Assembly: GCA_964403335.1 (NCBI GenBank)
Contig: CAYOFI010000004.1
Location: forward strand, 37,197 to 101,196
Length of the DNA: 64,000 nt
Source: CAZYAK01 sp964403335
Lineage (GTDB): Bacteria; Patescibacteriota; Gracilibacteria; Peribacterales; Peribacteraceae
Direction: 5' to 3'
The notes under the pieces were generated by a model, which worked only from the letters and a program-made list of their open reading frames with translations, did not search any database and had not been told where the DNA came from. The translations under genes and the position numbers were made by a program. This document shows, in pieces, positions 15,849-24,434 of this stretch (positions are counted from its first letter, which is position 1; every line of letters begins with the position of its first letter).

Positions 15849-17315
15849 ATGACTACACCTACCCCGACCGGCGCACATCGTTTTGACGAACTTGGGATCG
15901 CGCCGAATATCCTGCAATTGCTGGAGAAGGCAAAATTCTTCACACCAACGCCTATTCAGCACCAAGCGATTCCCATCGCCGTGCAAGGCAAAGACGTGAT
16001 CGGCATCGCCCAGACGGGAACGGGCAAGACGCTCGCTTTCGGTATTCCGATGCTCCAGCGGCTTTCTCAGGGTCCGGGCCGTGGGCTCGTGATCCTGCCG
16101 ACGCGCGAATTGGCGTATCAGGTGGAAGAGGCGCTCGCGCCGTTTGCGAAGGTATTGGGTATTGGAACGGCAGTATTCGTCGGTGGTGCGTCCATGAATT
16201 TGCAGCGCCAGATGCTGCGCCGCAACCCGCGCATTCTGATTGTCACACCGGGTCGTTTGAACGATCACCTGCAGCAGGGGACGGTCACTCTCAAAGAAGT
16301 CTCGATTCTGGTGCTCGACGAAGCCGACCGCATGTTGGACATGGGATTCAAACCGCAGATCGATAAAATCCTGGCCCACGTCCCGCGCCCGCGCCAGACC
16401 ATGCTCTTTTCCGCGACGATGCCCCAGGAAATCCTCAAACTTGCGAGCACGCAAATGAGCATGCCGCTGCGGATTGAAGTCGCTCCCCAGGGAACGGCTG
16501 CGGAGAAAGTGGAGCAGGAACTCTTCATAGTGCCGAAGACGGAGAAGATGCGTTTGTTGGAAAAGTTGCTGCAGGAATACAAGGGCACGGTGCTCGTGTT
16601 CTCCCGCACCAAGCACGGTGCCAAAAAGATGACGCGCGTGCTGCAGACGCTCGGCCACAGTGTGGCGGAGATCCACGCCAACCGGTCACTCGGCCAGCGC
16701 CGCGAGGCATTGGAAGGATTCAAGTCGGGCAAGTACCGCATTCTGATCGCCACGGATATCGCCGCGCGCGGCATCGACGTGACGGGCATCGAAGTCGTCA
16801 TCAACTACGATTTGCCGGATGATCCCGCCGATTACGTTCACCGCATCGGCCGCACGGCGCGCGCGGGCAGAGAAGGAAAGGCCGTGTCGTTCGCGTCTCC
16901 GGACCAGGCCATGAACATCCGGGCCATCGAAAAACTCATCCGCGCACCGCTCCGCAAAAGCCAGTTGCCGACGCTTCCGGCAGGGCGTATCGAGCACTCA
17001 CCCGGTTCCGAGCACCGTCCGGACACCCGGCATCGCCACGATTCCGGACAACAGCGCGGACATCGCGGCCGCAACGAGACGCGCCCGCGGAGGACGCATC
17101 ACGCCGAACACGCGCGTCCTGCGCGCAACGATCATCCGCATCCCAAAAAAGAGTCTTTCGCGGACACTCCGATGCCGTCGGGACCCGTCTCCCAACAGTT
17201 CACGCCGTTCGGACCCGCATCGCAGCTGTATACGCAGCAGGGGAATCCGAATCCGTCGACGCTCCCGGAATTCAAAGGACCGAAGCCGCGCGGATACGGT
17301 CGCAAGGGGCGCTGA
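15849..17315 (+). CDS. DEAD-box RNA helicase
   Basis: A 488-residue ATP-dependent RNA helicase of the RhlE/CsdA type, acting in ribosome assembly or RNA turnover. Motifs in order: Q-motif FDELGI...PTPIQHQAIPI, Walker A AQTGTGKT (about 52-59), PTRELAYQ, TPGRL, DEAD (about 156-159), SAT, then in the second RecA lobe ARGID and HRIGRTARAG (about 335-344). From about 385 the tail is unstructured, very rich in His, Arg and Pro, and ends GPKPRGYGRKGR, a probable RNA-binding tail. The start at 15849 fits the -10 box and the Q-motif distance. Confidence 0.95.
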   Translation: MTTPTPTGAHRFDELGIAPNILQLLEKAKFFTPTPIQHQAIPIAVQGKDVIGIAQTGTGKTLAFGIPMLQRLSQGPGRGLVILPTRELAYQVEEALAPFAKVLGIGTAVFVGGASMNLQRQMLRRNPRILIVTPGRLNDHLQQGTVTLKEVSILVLDEADRMLDMGFKPQIDKILAHVPRPRQTMLFSATMPQEILKLASTQMSMPLRIEVAPQGTAAEKVEQELFIVPKTEKMRLLEKLLQEYKGTVLVFSRTKHGAKKMTRVLQTLGHSVAEIHANRSLGQRREALEGFKSGKYRILIATDIAARGIDVTGIEVVINYDLPDDPADYVHRIGRTARAGREGKAVSFASPDQAMNIRAIEKLIRAPLRKSQLPTLPAGRIEHSPGSEHRPDTRHRHDSGQQRGHRGRNETRPRRTHHAEHARPARNDHPHPKKESFADTPMPSGPVSQQFTPFGPASQLYTQQGNPNPSTLPEFKGPKPRGYGRKGR

Positions 17316-17426
17316 GGGCGTTGATGTACACCAAAACGCACGCCGCTTCTTTGAGAAAAGTGGTAACGTCTCGCGGCGTTCGTCGTCAGCATTGATGACA
17401 GAGTGTGTTTCCTTCCCCACTTTTCT

Positions 17427-18023
17427 ATGCGTGCTTCTCATAAAACCGCAGCATCGGTTTCCATCGCGCTTCTTTCCGTGGCTCTGCTCGGCACCGCCGT
17501 GGCGCAGCCGTACTCGTCCCAAGATCCGGGAGATGGCGTCCGCAAATGCGTGCAGCAGTATCTGCTCAATCATCACGGCGACTTCAATCGTCAGGCATTC
17601 CGCAAATGCGTCCGTGCCGCCGTCTTCGGCAATAACGGAAACAGCAATGGCGGCTGGTGGAACAGCTCGAGCAACAGTTCGATGTCCCGCTCCTCCATGC
17701 CTTCTTCCCGGTCCTCTGCGTCCAGCATGAGTTCATCATCGATGTCTTCCGTCAGTTCCATGAGCTCCAGCAAGAGCTCAATGAGTTCCGTCTCATCGAT
17801 GTCCTCGTCCAAGAGTTCCACGAGCAGCATGTCGTCGATGAGTTCGTCGTCGATGTCTTCTCTTAGTTCCATGAGCTCCAGCAAGAGCTCGGCAAGCTCG
17901 ATGATGTCCAGCAAGTCCTCCTCCTCGTTCGGTTGGTGGAACGGGAACAACTGGCATGACAACGATGATGACGATAACGACTGGAACGAGGGGTGGAATC
18001 ACGGTCGTCACAACCGCTGGTGA
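17427..18023 (+). CDS. Secreted Ser/Met-rich low-complexity protein with Trp-rich ends
   Basis: A 198-residue exported protein, family unknown. Residues 1-27 are a signal peptide (VSIALLSVALLGTAVAQ). A short domain with CVQQYLLNHHGDFNRQAFRK and two cysteines follows (about 30-70), then about 95 residues made nearly only of Ser with Met and Lys in SSMSSxSSMSSSKSS units, and finally a Trp/Asn/Asp-rich tail (WWNGNNWHDNDDDD, ending HGRHNRW). The start ATG at 17427 gives the signal; upstream the arms AGAAAAGTGG (about 17352) and CCACTTTTCT (17417-17426) could pair in the leader. It is convergent with the next gene with a 4-bp gap. Confidence 0.7.
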   Translation: MRASHKTAASVSIALLSVALLGTAVAQPYSSQDPGDGVRKCVQQYLLNHHGDFNRQAFRKCVRAAVFGNNGNSNGGWWNSSSNSSMSRSSMPSSRSSASSMSSSSMSSVSSMSSSKSSMSSVSSMSSSKSSTSSMSSMSSSSMSSLSSMSSSKSSASSMMSSKSSSSFGWWNGNNWHDNDDDDNDWNEGWNHGRHNRW

Positions 18024-18027
18024 TCAA

Positions 18028-18510
18028 TTAGTTCTGGTGGCGGATCAACCATCCTTGCTCCGCCTTGATGGAACGCAGGAAGACATGTTCCTTGTAGTCT
18101 TTCTTCACCACGTATCCGGTGCCATTGCCCTCGGCCTGCGGATCGACGGGCATGGCATCCAGGTAGGGCGCGAGTACCTCTTTGAGATCGAGCAGTCCTT
18201 CGCAACTTGCGGCATCCCAACGGCAGATTTCTTGTTCCTCGGTGATCAAGATCTTCTTGGGCGCGATGTTGGCGACCCTGCGGTATTCCGCGAGGGCGCT
18301 GCCGATGTTCTTCAAGTCCAATTTGCGCCGATCGTTGCGCTGACGCCAGGGCTGATTGCGGATTTTGGTGCCTTGGGGAACGACTTTGCGCGTCGTGTTG
18401 TCGTATTTTGTTGGCGTTTTACCATTGGACAGTTTGATGAAGAGCGCGTGAGCGGGAGCGGCACTTACAAAAAGTGAGAGGGCGAGGGTGAGAGAGAGGA
18501 GGCGGGACAT
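18028..18510 (-). CDS. Exported protein with pseudopilin-like C-terminal domain
   Basis: A 160-residue protein with a normal Sec signal peptide (LSLTLALSLFVSAAPAHA) rather than a prepilin leader. The mature part carries the pattern of the globular half of type II/IV pseudopilins: RRKLDLKNIGSALAEYRRVA (helix), a cysteine pair (ICRWDAASCEGLL), then VLAPYLDAMPVDPQ and a final strand. It could be a soluble minor-pilin mimic or a periplasm-side partner of the pilus apparatus; function is inferred only from this resemblance. The gene's promoter side lies in an AT-rich palindrome. Confidence 0.6.
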   Translation of the reverse strand: MSRLLSLTLALSLFVSAAPAHALFIKLSNGKTPTKYDNTTRKVVPQGTKIRNQPWRQRNDRRKLDLKNIGSALAEYRRVANIAPKKILITEEQEICRWDAASCEGLLDLKEVLAPYLDAMPVDPQAEGNGTGYVVKKDYKEHVFLRSIKAEQGWLIRHQN

Positions 18511-18518
18511 GGAAGTGG

Positions 18519-18610
18519 AGAACTGAGAATGGAAAATTGAAAATTATGGCAGCAACTCAGATCATGATGGTACTTCCATAATTTTCAATTCTCAATTTTT
18601 CATTTTTAAT
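18519..18610. repeat. AT-rich intergenic palindrome (AATTGAAAATTATGG words)
   Basis: Left arm 18521-18549 (GAGAATGGAAAATTGAAAA and ATTATGG) and right arm 18576-18605 (CCATAATTTTCAATT, CTCAATTTTTCAT) are imperfect complements separated by about 26 bp. It fills the gap between two minus-strand genes and may terminate the permease transcript. Confidence 0.75.
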
Positions 18611-19787
18611 TACGAACAATTCTTGCCTTCTGCCACATCCGCACATCTTCCAAAAATATCCCGATGATGCTTGCGAGCGGAATCGAGAGCAGCAAGCCCA
18701 ACACCGGGTGCACGATTTTGGGGAAGCTGACGCCCATCAGCATCGCGGCGAGGATGGCGACGGCGGAGATATCCACCGAGTGCTTCATGATCATCGGCAC
18801 GATGAAGTTGTTTTCGGCGAATTGGATCAAGTAGTACGCGGCCGCCACGACCAGCGCCCACAGGAAGCCGCCGTGCGCCAGCGCGATCATCACGCCCGGC
18901 ACGGCGCCGATGAGCGGACCCACGTAGGGAATGAATTCCGTGAAGCCGGCGAGGAGTGACAACGTGAGTGCGTACGGCACGCGCAGAATGACCAGGATGA
19001 CGAACGTGATCGCCGCGATCACCAGGCAGAGCAGCAGCTGTCCGCGGATCCATTGCCCCAGTTTTTGATTGATCTGGCGGGTTTTCAGACTGATATACGG
19101 CCACATTCGTTTGGGAAACAGCCGCGTGAACCAATCCGTCAGGTGGTCGCGCTCCAGCTGCAGGAAGAATGCGCACACCAGTACCAGCAGTAAATCCAGC
19201 GTGAAGGCCACCAGCGAACCGGCCAGTCCGGATAAGAATTGCAGCGATCCCGCTGCCAAACTGCTGAGGTATGCGCTCATTTGTTGCAGCGCGTCGGGCC
19301 CGGTAAGCGCAAGGCTGCGGAGCGCGGAACGCAGCATGATGGTGAGCCGCACGTTCATCTCCGCCGAGAGCAGAGGGAACTCTATGGTTCTTTCGGTCAG
19401 CAGACGCTGGACTTCGGTATTGGCGAGCGTCGCAATACCCCCGACCTGCTCGGCGATAACCGGTACGAGCGAGAAAATGAGAAACAGCGCCACCGCAAAA
19501 AACAGAATGTAATGCAGTAAAATGGCCAAGCTGGCCGGCACTCTCCATCTTTTCAGCAGACGCACGCCGGGGTCCATGATGGTGGCGATGAAAACGCCCA
19601 GGAAGAACAGCACGATCACGTGTTGCAGCTGGACGATAAACACCGTTCCGACGGCGATCGCCAGCACGGCCAATGTGGCCTGCACGGCGCTGATGGTGGA
19701 CAGTTCGCCCGTGACCTGGCGTTTGCCATGCGTGATCGTCAACAAGGGACTGCTCTTTGCCGTTGATGCGGATTTTTGCTTCGGCAT
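18606..19787 (-). CDS. AI-2E family (PerM/YdiK) transporter
   Basis: A 393-residue polytopic membrane protein of the AI-2E transporter superfamily. About eight membrane helices are visible, with the family's conserved region LLAGFTEFIPYVGPLIGAVP (about 300-320) and VVAAAYYLIQFAENNFIVPM preceding MIMKHSVDISAVAILAAMLM. Members export autoinducer-2 or act as Na+/H+ antiporters; the substrate is not predictable. The start at 19787 (MPKQKSAS) is chosen because upstream in-frame codons are translated from the GGATAGA repeat. Confidence 0.9.
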   Translation of the reverse strand: MPKQKSASTAKSSPLLTITHGKRQVTGELSTISAVQATLAVLAIAVGTVFIVQLQHVIVLFFLGVFIATIMDPGVRLLKRWRVPASLAILLHYILFFAVALFLIFSLVPVIAEQVGGIATLANTEVQRLLTERTIEFPLLSAEMNVRLTIMLRSALRSLALTGPDALQQMSAYLSSLAAGSLQFLSGLAGSLVAFTLDLLLVLVCAFFLQLERDHLTDWFTRLFPKRMWPYISLKTRQINQKLGQWIRGQLLLCLVIAAITFVILVILRVPYALTLSLLAGFTEFIPYVGPLIGAVPGVMIALAHGGFLWALVVAAAYYLIQFAENNFIVPMIMKHSVDISAVAILAAMLMGVSFPKIVHPVLGLLLSIPLASIIGIFLEDVRMWQKARIVRN

Positions 19788-19818
19788 CGCCGGAGAGGAA
19801 GGATACCGGAGAGAGGTG

Positions 19819-19900
19819 GTAGAAGGGATAGACGCCATAGACGGAATAGAGGTGTGTTCTGTACTTCTATCGCGTCTATCCCTTCTATTCCGTCTATTTC
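19819..19900. repeat. GGATAGA/TCTATCC intergenic palindrome
   Basis: The left arm (19819-19852) iterates GAAGGGATAGACG and GGAATAGAGG words; the right arm (19863-19898) iterates TCTATCGCGTC and TATCCCTTCTATTCC. Related one-armed sequence occurs at 41705-41747. It separates the permease from the ABC transporter, both on the minus strand. Confidence 0.8.
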
Positions 19901-19901
19901 A

Positions 19902-21680
19902 TCACTCCCCAATAAACCCCCCTGCCTGCAACTCGTACAACTGCCGGTATGCGCCGTTCTCTTTGGCGACCAATTCCGCATGTGTGCCTTCTTCCGCGAT
20001 CTTTCCGTCTTCGATCACCAAGATACGGTCGGCTTTTTTGATGGTCGACAAGCGGTGCGCGATGACGATGGACGTTCGGCTCTTCATCAAATATTCCAAT
20101 CCCTCTTGGATGTACGATTCTGAAAGGGAGTCCAAACTGCTGGTCGCTTCGTCCAGTACAAGGATCGGCGTATCGGCCAAGATGGCGCGGGCGATGGCCA
20201 CGCGCTGGCGTTCGCCGCCGGAGAGTTTCACGCCGCGTTCGCCGACGAGCGTGTCGTACTTCAGGGGGAGTTTTTCGACGAATTCATGCGCATGCGCGAG
20301 CCGTGCCACGCGTTCGATATCCTCCCTGGAAGCGCCGGGATTGCCGTACGCGATGTTCTCCGCGATCGACCGATGAAACAGCATCGGGTCTTGCGGCACC
20401 AAGCCGATACCGCGGCGCACGCTCTCCTGCGTGACATCCGCGATATTCTGTCCGTCGATGACGATGCGGCCTTCGTTCACGTCGTAGAACCGGAAGAGGA
20501 GTTTGACGAACGTGCTCTTGCCGCCGCCGGAATGCCCGACCAAGGCGATCTTCTCGCCGGGACGGATGGTCACGGAGAAATCTTTGAAGATCCAGCGGGA
20601 AGCCGGTTCGTACCGGAAGCTCGCGTTGTCGAAGACGATCTCTCCACGCGGGACGTTCAGTGGTTTTGCATCCGGCTTGTCCGTCACCGTGAGCGGACGC
20701 TGAGCCAAACCGACCATCTCTTCGCAGTGAGCCAGGTTGCGCAGGAAGTCGCGCAAGTTGCGCCCGATCTCGGAGAGCCTTGCCCACAGCATGCCCACGT
20801 AAAACGTCGCGATGATAAAGCTTCCCGGGGAAAATTCTCCCTTGGACCACAGCCATGCGCCCAACAGCAGCACAACGCCTTCCACGATGATCAGCGCCGT
20901 GAATTGCACGAATGTCACGAGGTTGGCGACCATCCACGTCCGCCATTGGCGATGACGCATTTCCCGCAGATTTTCGCCATGCCGTTTGTCTTCGCGCATC
21001 TCCGTCGCGAACGATTTCACCAGCGCGTTGCCCGTGAGTGTATCGACCACGTTGGCGCTGACTTTCGTATCCTGTTCGTCCACCCAGCTGTAATAGCGGG
21101 AGAGATACAAGTTGAGCGAGATGGAAAGCGCGCCGTAGAGGATCATGCTGACGAGCATCGCGCCCGCGATGACGGGGGCCAGCCGGAGCAAGACGATCGT
21201 GAGACCGATGATCACGACGACCGCCGGGATGAAGTTCATCCATATGCGGTCCAGAATGCCTTCAATGGCATCGACGCCCCTGCGGATTTTGCGCGACGTC
21301 GCGCCCGCAAACGCATTCACATGGAATCCCGTGGAGAGCCGCTGCACTTTGGCGAACACGTCGCTGTCCATCTGCGGCATCATCCGCGTCTCGATCCAGG
21401 CCAAGATCTGCATGCCCAGTTGTTCGCAGACGTTCCAGGCAAAGGCGCAGCCCACCCCAAAGAGGATCATCCACACCGCGTGCCAATACACCGCCGTGTC
21501 GCCCGGAGTCCCCGTGGCCACGGCATCGATCGCTTCTTTGTAGAAGAACGGTTGTGCCAGCGTCGCGACCGTCGAACCAAGCAGCAAAATCATCATCCCC
21601 AGCAACTGCGGCAGATACCTGCGCATGTACGGCCAAATAAAGGCTGCCACCTGCCTGTGGGTGACGGGGGACTTTTCCAT
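19902..21680 (-). CDS. ABC exporter half-transporter (MsbA-like, membrane domain plus ATPase)
   Basis: A 592-residue fused exporter subunit expected to work as a homodimer. Six membrane helices span about 20-320, and the nucleotide-binding domain about 345-585: Walker A GHSGGGKST, Q-loop LVPQDPMLF, signature LSGGERQR, Walker B ILVLDEATSSLD and switch IAHRL. The substrate (lipid, peptide or drug) is not predictable. The start at 21680 (MEKSPVTHRQ) is preferred to an in-frame ATG 10 codons earlier; a TATCCT box lies 12 nt upstream of it. Confidence 0.95.
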   Translation of the reverse strand: MEKSPVTHRQVAAFIWPYMRRYLPQLLGMMILLLGSTVATLAQPFFYKEAIDAVATGTPGDTAVYWHAVWMILFGVGCAFAWNVCEQLGMQILAWIETRMMPQMDSDVFAKVQRLSTGFHVNAFAGATSRKIRRGVDAIEGILDRIWMNFIPAVVVIIGLTIVLLRLAPVIAGAMLVSMILYGALSISLNLYLSRYYSWVDEQDTKVSANVVDTLTGNALVKSFATEMREDKRHGENLREMRHRQWRTWMVANLVTFVQFTALIIVEGVVLLLGAWLWSKGEFSPGSFIIATFYVGMLWARLSEIGRNLRDFLRNLAHCEEMVGLAQRPLTVTDKPDAKPLNVPRGEIVFDNASFRYEPASRWIFKDFSVTIRPGEKIALVGHSGGGKSTFVKLLFRFYDVNEGRIVIDGQNIADVTQESVRRGIGLVPQDPMLFHRSIAENIAYGNPGASREDIERVARLAHAHEFVEKLPLKYDTLVGERGVKLSGGERQRVAIARAILADTPILVLDEATSSLDSLSESYIQEGLEYLMKSRTSIVIAHRLSTIKKADRILVIEDGKIAEEGTHAELVAKENGAYRQLYELQAGGFIGE

Positions 21681-21750
21681 AAAAGAGCGCGCAGGATAGC
21701 GCAGAAGCAAGCATTGCTGCGAGGAAATAGTCGGGATTTTTTGCGGCTGA

Positions 21751-22287
21751 TCAGTCGTGAAACTTGATCAAATTCTGGAGAGGCATGCGTTCATGATGCG
21801 CACTGGCTTCTTCCTCGCCTTTTTTGTAGTGCCCGAGCATCACGCCGCCGACGACGATTTCATTCGGGGGCAGCGCAAGCACCTCATGTGCGGGTCCGTG
21901 ATGGAGGGAGACCCAGCAGCTGCCAAGATCCAGAGCCGTTGCTCCCAGGAGCATATGGGTCATGGCCGACATGCAGGAATACTCCAATTCCCGCGGGTTC
22001 CACAGTATTTCCTGTGTCTTTGGCGCCGCGGTTTTGTCGCACGTGACGAGGATGAACGTACCGGCTCCCGCGATGAAATTTCCGTAGCAGCAGGTCTCCA
22101 TCAGCTGCTTCATGAGTGCGGGATTCTGGATGACATGGAATCTCCACGGCTGGGCATTGCCCACGCTGGGGGACATGTGCGCCAGGTCCAACAGCGACAG
22201 TATTTCCTTTTGCGTCACGGGCTTTGCATCGAAATACCGGATGCTGCGCCGATTTTTACACAGTGCGGAGAAATCGTCGAAAGTCAT
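21751..22287 (-). CDS. Nitroreductase-family protein
   Basis: A 178-residue FMN-dependent oxidoreductase of the nitroreductase superfamily. FMN-contact motif NRRSIRYFDAKPV (about 12-24), SPSVGNAQPWRFHVI (about 39-53) and a C-terminal VGGVMLGHYKKGEE are visible. It contains a TCCYGN segment and several Cys not typical of NfsB. It is divergent from a peroxiredoxin, with their -10 boxes facing each other inside 40 bp, which suggests a shared redox-stress control region. Confidence 0.9.
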   Translation of the reverse strand: MTFDDFSALCKNRRSIRYFDAKPVTQKEILSLLDLAHMSPSVGNAQPWRFHVIQNPALMKQLMETCCYGNFIAGAGTFILVTCDKTAAPKTQEILWNPRELEYSCMSAMTHMLLGATALDLGSCWVSLHHGPAHEVLALPPNEIVVGGVMLGHYKKGEEEASAHHERMPLQNLIKFHD

Positions 22288-22300
22288 GGTTCAGCAGAGA

Positions 22301-22319
22301 AGAATAGTTCCAGTATACT
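22301..22319. promoter_or_regulatory. Divergent -10 boxes of nitroreductase and bcp
   Basis: Minus-strand TATTCT (22301-22306) is 13 nt from the nitroreductase ATG; plus-strand TATACT (22314-22319) is exactly 6 nt from the bcp ATG at 22326. Confidence 0.55.
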
Positions 22320-22325
22320 CCCGCC

Positions 22326-22778
22326 ATGCCAGTCGTCTCCCAGCTCGCTCCCGATATCGTCCTGCCTGACCAAACCGGCGCCACGAAGCGTTTGGGGGAT
22401 TTCCGCGGGTCGTATGTGCTGTTGTATTTCTATCCGAAAGACGACACGCCCGGCTGCACCATCGAATCCTGCGGTTTCCGGGATCTGCATCCGGAATTCC
22501 TGAAGCGCAATTGCATCGTGATCGGCATCAGCGCCGATGATGTGGACAGCCATAAACGTTTTGCCGAACATCACAGCCTGCCGTTTTCACTTCTTGCCGA
22601 TGTCGACAGGCGGACGATCGACGAATACGAAACGTGGAAAGACGCGGAGAAGAAGACGGGGATCGCTCGCACGTCGTTCCTGATTGATCCCGATGGCAAG
22701 ATTGTGAAGATCTATGCTGTGGGAGAAGCGAGTGTGCATCCGGCGGAAGTGTTGAGAGACTTGGACAATCAAGGCTAA
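22326..22778 (+). CDS. bcp: Bcp/PrxQ-type peroxiredoxin
   Basis: A 150-residue thiol peroxidase that reduces hydrogen peroxide and organic hydroperoxides. The peroxidatic site is FYPKDDTPGCTIESCGF (catalytic Cys about 44, resolving Cys about 49 as in PrxQ), and the C-terminal part carries GIARTSFLIDPDGKI. Length is typical. Its thioredoxin-type reductant is not encoded here. The leaderless-type promoter and divergence from a nitroreductase point to a small oxidative-stress unit. Confidence 0.96.
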   Translation: MPVVSQLAPDIVLPDQTGATKRLGDFRGSYVLLYFYPKDDTPGCTIESCGFRDLHPEFLKRNCIVIGISADDVDSHKRFAEHHSLPFSLLADVDRRTIDEYETWKDAEKKTGIARTSFLIDPDGKIVKIYAVGEASVHPAEVLRDLDNQG

Positions 22779-22889
22779 GGACTGAGGCTAAGGCTAAGTT
22801 CGAAAGAATATATTTTTGAAGTTTGATGTACACTTTCTTCGTATTTTTCTGTGCTCCCGTTCTTAGCCTTAGCCTTTTTTCTTAGCCTT
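22771..22889. repeat. GGCTAAG palindromic intergenic repeat, copy 2
   Basis: Left arm 22771-22798 and right arm 22862-22889 carry the same GGCTAAG / CTTAGCC words as copy 1, and the inner segment (with GTACACTTTCTTCG) aligns to that of copy 1, so the two copies are homologous elements and not just similar arms. The left arm overlaps the last codons of bcp. Confidence 0.8.
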
Positions 22890-22894
22890 ATCCG

Positions 22895-23824
22895 ATGATC
22901 GACTACCACCGCCTCATTCTCGGCGACAACGTCCGCAATACCGCATTCGCGGAAGCGCTGCGGCGTACCGTCAAAAAAGGGGAGAGCATCGTGGCGGATA
23001 TCGGATCGGGGACCGGCTACCTCGCATTCTTGGCGTCGAAATTCGGGGCAAAGCAGTGCCATTTATATGAGCAAGTTCCGACGATGCTCAAGCTCAGCAA
23101 GGACATCGCGAAAGCCAACGGTATCGACAACTGCGTCTTTCATCCTCAGCACTCCGCCAGCGTCCGCAATCCGGCCAGGGCGGATATTCTCGTGTCCGAG
23201 ACATTGGGCAACTACGCCTTGGAAGAAAACATGCTGGAGACGCTGCGTGATGCGAAGAGGTTTTTGAAGCCGGACGGCATCGTCATTCCGCAGAAGTTGA
23301 CGCAGTGGATCGCGCCTATCGTGAGCCCGCGATTCCATCAGGAACTCGATGTGTGGCACACTCTCGGTGAAGGACTCGATTTCTCTGTGGCCCGCGATGT
23401 GTGCTTCCATAACATCTACGTCCGCACGATCCAGGCATCCGATTTGATGAACGAGCTTCCCGCCAAGCAGTGGGATGCGATCGATTTCCGCGAGGACGAA
23501 GACAGCATCCGGTCGGCTGAAGTCGAATGGAAAGTCACCAAGCCCACGACGATGTATGGCTTGGGGATGTGGTGGGACTGTGAGCTTATTCCCGGCGTCA
23601 CGCTCTCCACGGCGCCGGATTCCCCGCGCACGCATTGGGAGCAGATTTATCTGCCGGTCCTCGATCCCATCACGATCGAAAAAGGAGAGACGGTGCGGTG
23701 CGTCATCCGCTCCGACACGCGCTACGAAGTGAAAGTGCACGTGAAATGGGAGGTGTCCGTCGTTGATGCGAAAGGGAAGCGAAGAATGCAGGTGGCAAGG
23801 GATATGGTCAAAGGACAGGTGTAA
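22895..23824 (+). CDS. PRMT-like (protein arginine methyltransferase fold) SAM methyltransferase
   Basis: A 309-residue protein with the layout of protein arginine methyltransferases. Motif I is VADIGSGTGYLAFLASKFGA (about 32-51), with an acidic loop HLYEQVPTML after it. A double-E-like loop SETLGNYALEE (about 108-118) is followed by a beta-barrel half containing a THW loop, SPRTHWEQIYLPV (about 247-259), and an antiparallel arrangement. These are PRMT hallmarks otherwise uncommon in bacteria. Target is unknown; an RNA-binding or ribosomal protein is a reasonable guess. The N-terminal YYFx helix of eukaryotic PRMTs is only weakly matched (MIDYHRLIL). Confidence 0.75.
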   Translation: MIDYHRLILGDNVRNTAFAEALRRTVKKGESIVADIGSGTGYLAFLASKFGAKQCHLYEQVPTMLKLSKDIAKANGIDNCVFHPQHSASVRNPARADILVSETLGNYALEENMLETLRDAKRFLKPDGIVIPQKLTQWIAPIVSPRFHQELDVWHTLGEGLDFSVARDVCFHNIYVRTIQASDLMNELPAKQWDAIDFREDEDSIRSAEVEWKVTKPTTMYGLGMWWDCELIPGVTLSTAPDSPRTHWEQIYLPVLDPITIEKGETVRCVIRSDTRYEVKVHVKWEVSVVDAKGKRRMQVARDMVKGQV

Positions 23825-23834
23825 GCTGACATTC

Positions 23835-24434
23835 ATGGCAAACGGTGCACCGAAAGGGAAGAAGCAGGCCTCCACTCCGCGCGAAGCGCATTTGGCCAAG
23901 ATCATCGAGCGCAATATCGATACGCTGTTGGAAGTGCGCCGTCAGATGGATCAAAACCGCACGGTGCAGGACCGCATCGCGGATTGGATCACGGCGTTTT
24001 CCGGGAGCATGGCGTTTTTGTACTTCCACATCGTGTGGTTCGGGGGATGGATCATGGTGAACGTGGGCTGGTTCGGGCTGAAGGCCTTCGATCCGTTTCC
24101 GTTCGGACTCCTCACGATGATCGTGTCGCTGGAGGCGATCTTCCTGTCGACATTCGTGCTCATCTCCCAAAACCGTTCTTCTGCCATCAGCGACGAACGA
24201 TCGGATTTGGATCTGCATATCGATCTTTTGGCCGAATATGAAATCACCAAAATCCTCCGTCTTGCCGATGCGATTGCGGACAAGCTGAATGCCAAAGAGG
24301 GGAAAGACAAAGAGCTGCCACAGCTGGAGCAAATCATCTCGCCGGACAAAGTCCTGCACGAAATCCAGAGGCGGAAGGTGCAGAAGCAGGGCGTGGAGGG
24401 GAATGATGTCGAATTGGCGAAGCGCAGCCGGTGA
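23835..24434 (+). CDS. DUF1003 membrane protein
   Basis: A 199-residue protein of the DUF1003 family. The N-terminal 45 residues are basic and cytoplasmic, two membrane helices follow (AFSGSMAFLYFHIVWFGGWI at about 56-75 and LLTMIVSLEAIFLSTFVLIS at about 93-112), then the conserved SQNRSSAISDERSDLDLHID and a long C-terminal helix. Function of the family is unknown. The start at 23835 lies 10 bp after the PRMT-like gene, so the two are probably co-transcribed. It is convergent with the QEGLA peptidase, which starts its stop codon at the next base. Confidence 0.88.
   Translation: MANGAPKGKKQASTPREAHLAKIIERNIDTLLEVRRQMDQNRTVQDRIADWITAFSGSMAFLYFHIVWFGGWIMVNVGWFGLKAFDPFPFGLLTMIVSLEAIFLSTFVLISQNRSSAISDERSDLDLHIDLLAEYEITKILRLADAIADKLNAKEGKDKELPQLEQIISPDKVLHEIQRRKVQKQGVEGNDVELAKRSR

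Noticed and set aside
20286..21767. Long open frame on the plus strand opposite the ABC transporter gene (about 490 codons)
   Set aside because: It is antisense to a gene with complete ABC motifs, has no recognisable domain, and its His/Arg/Asp-rich composition is what GC-rich antisense frames give.
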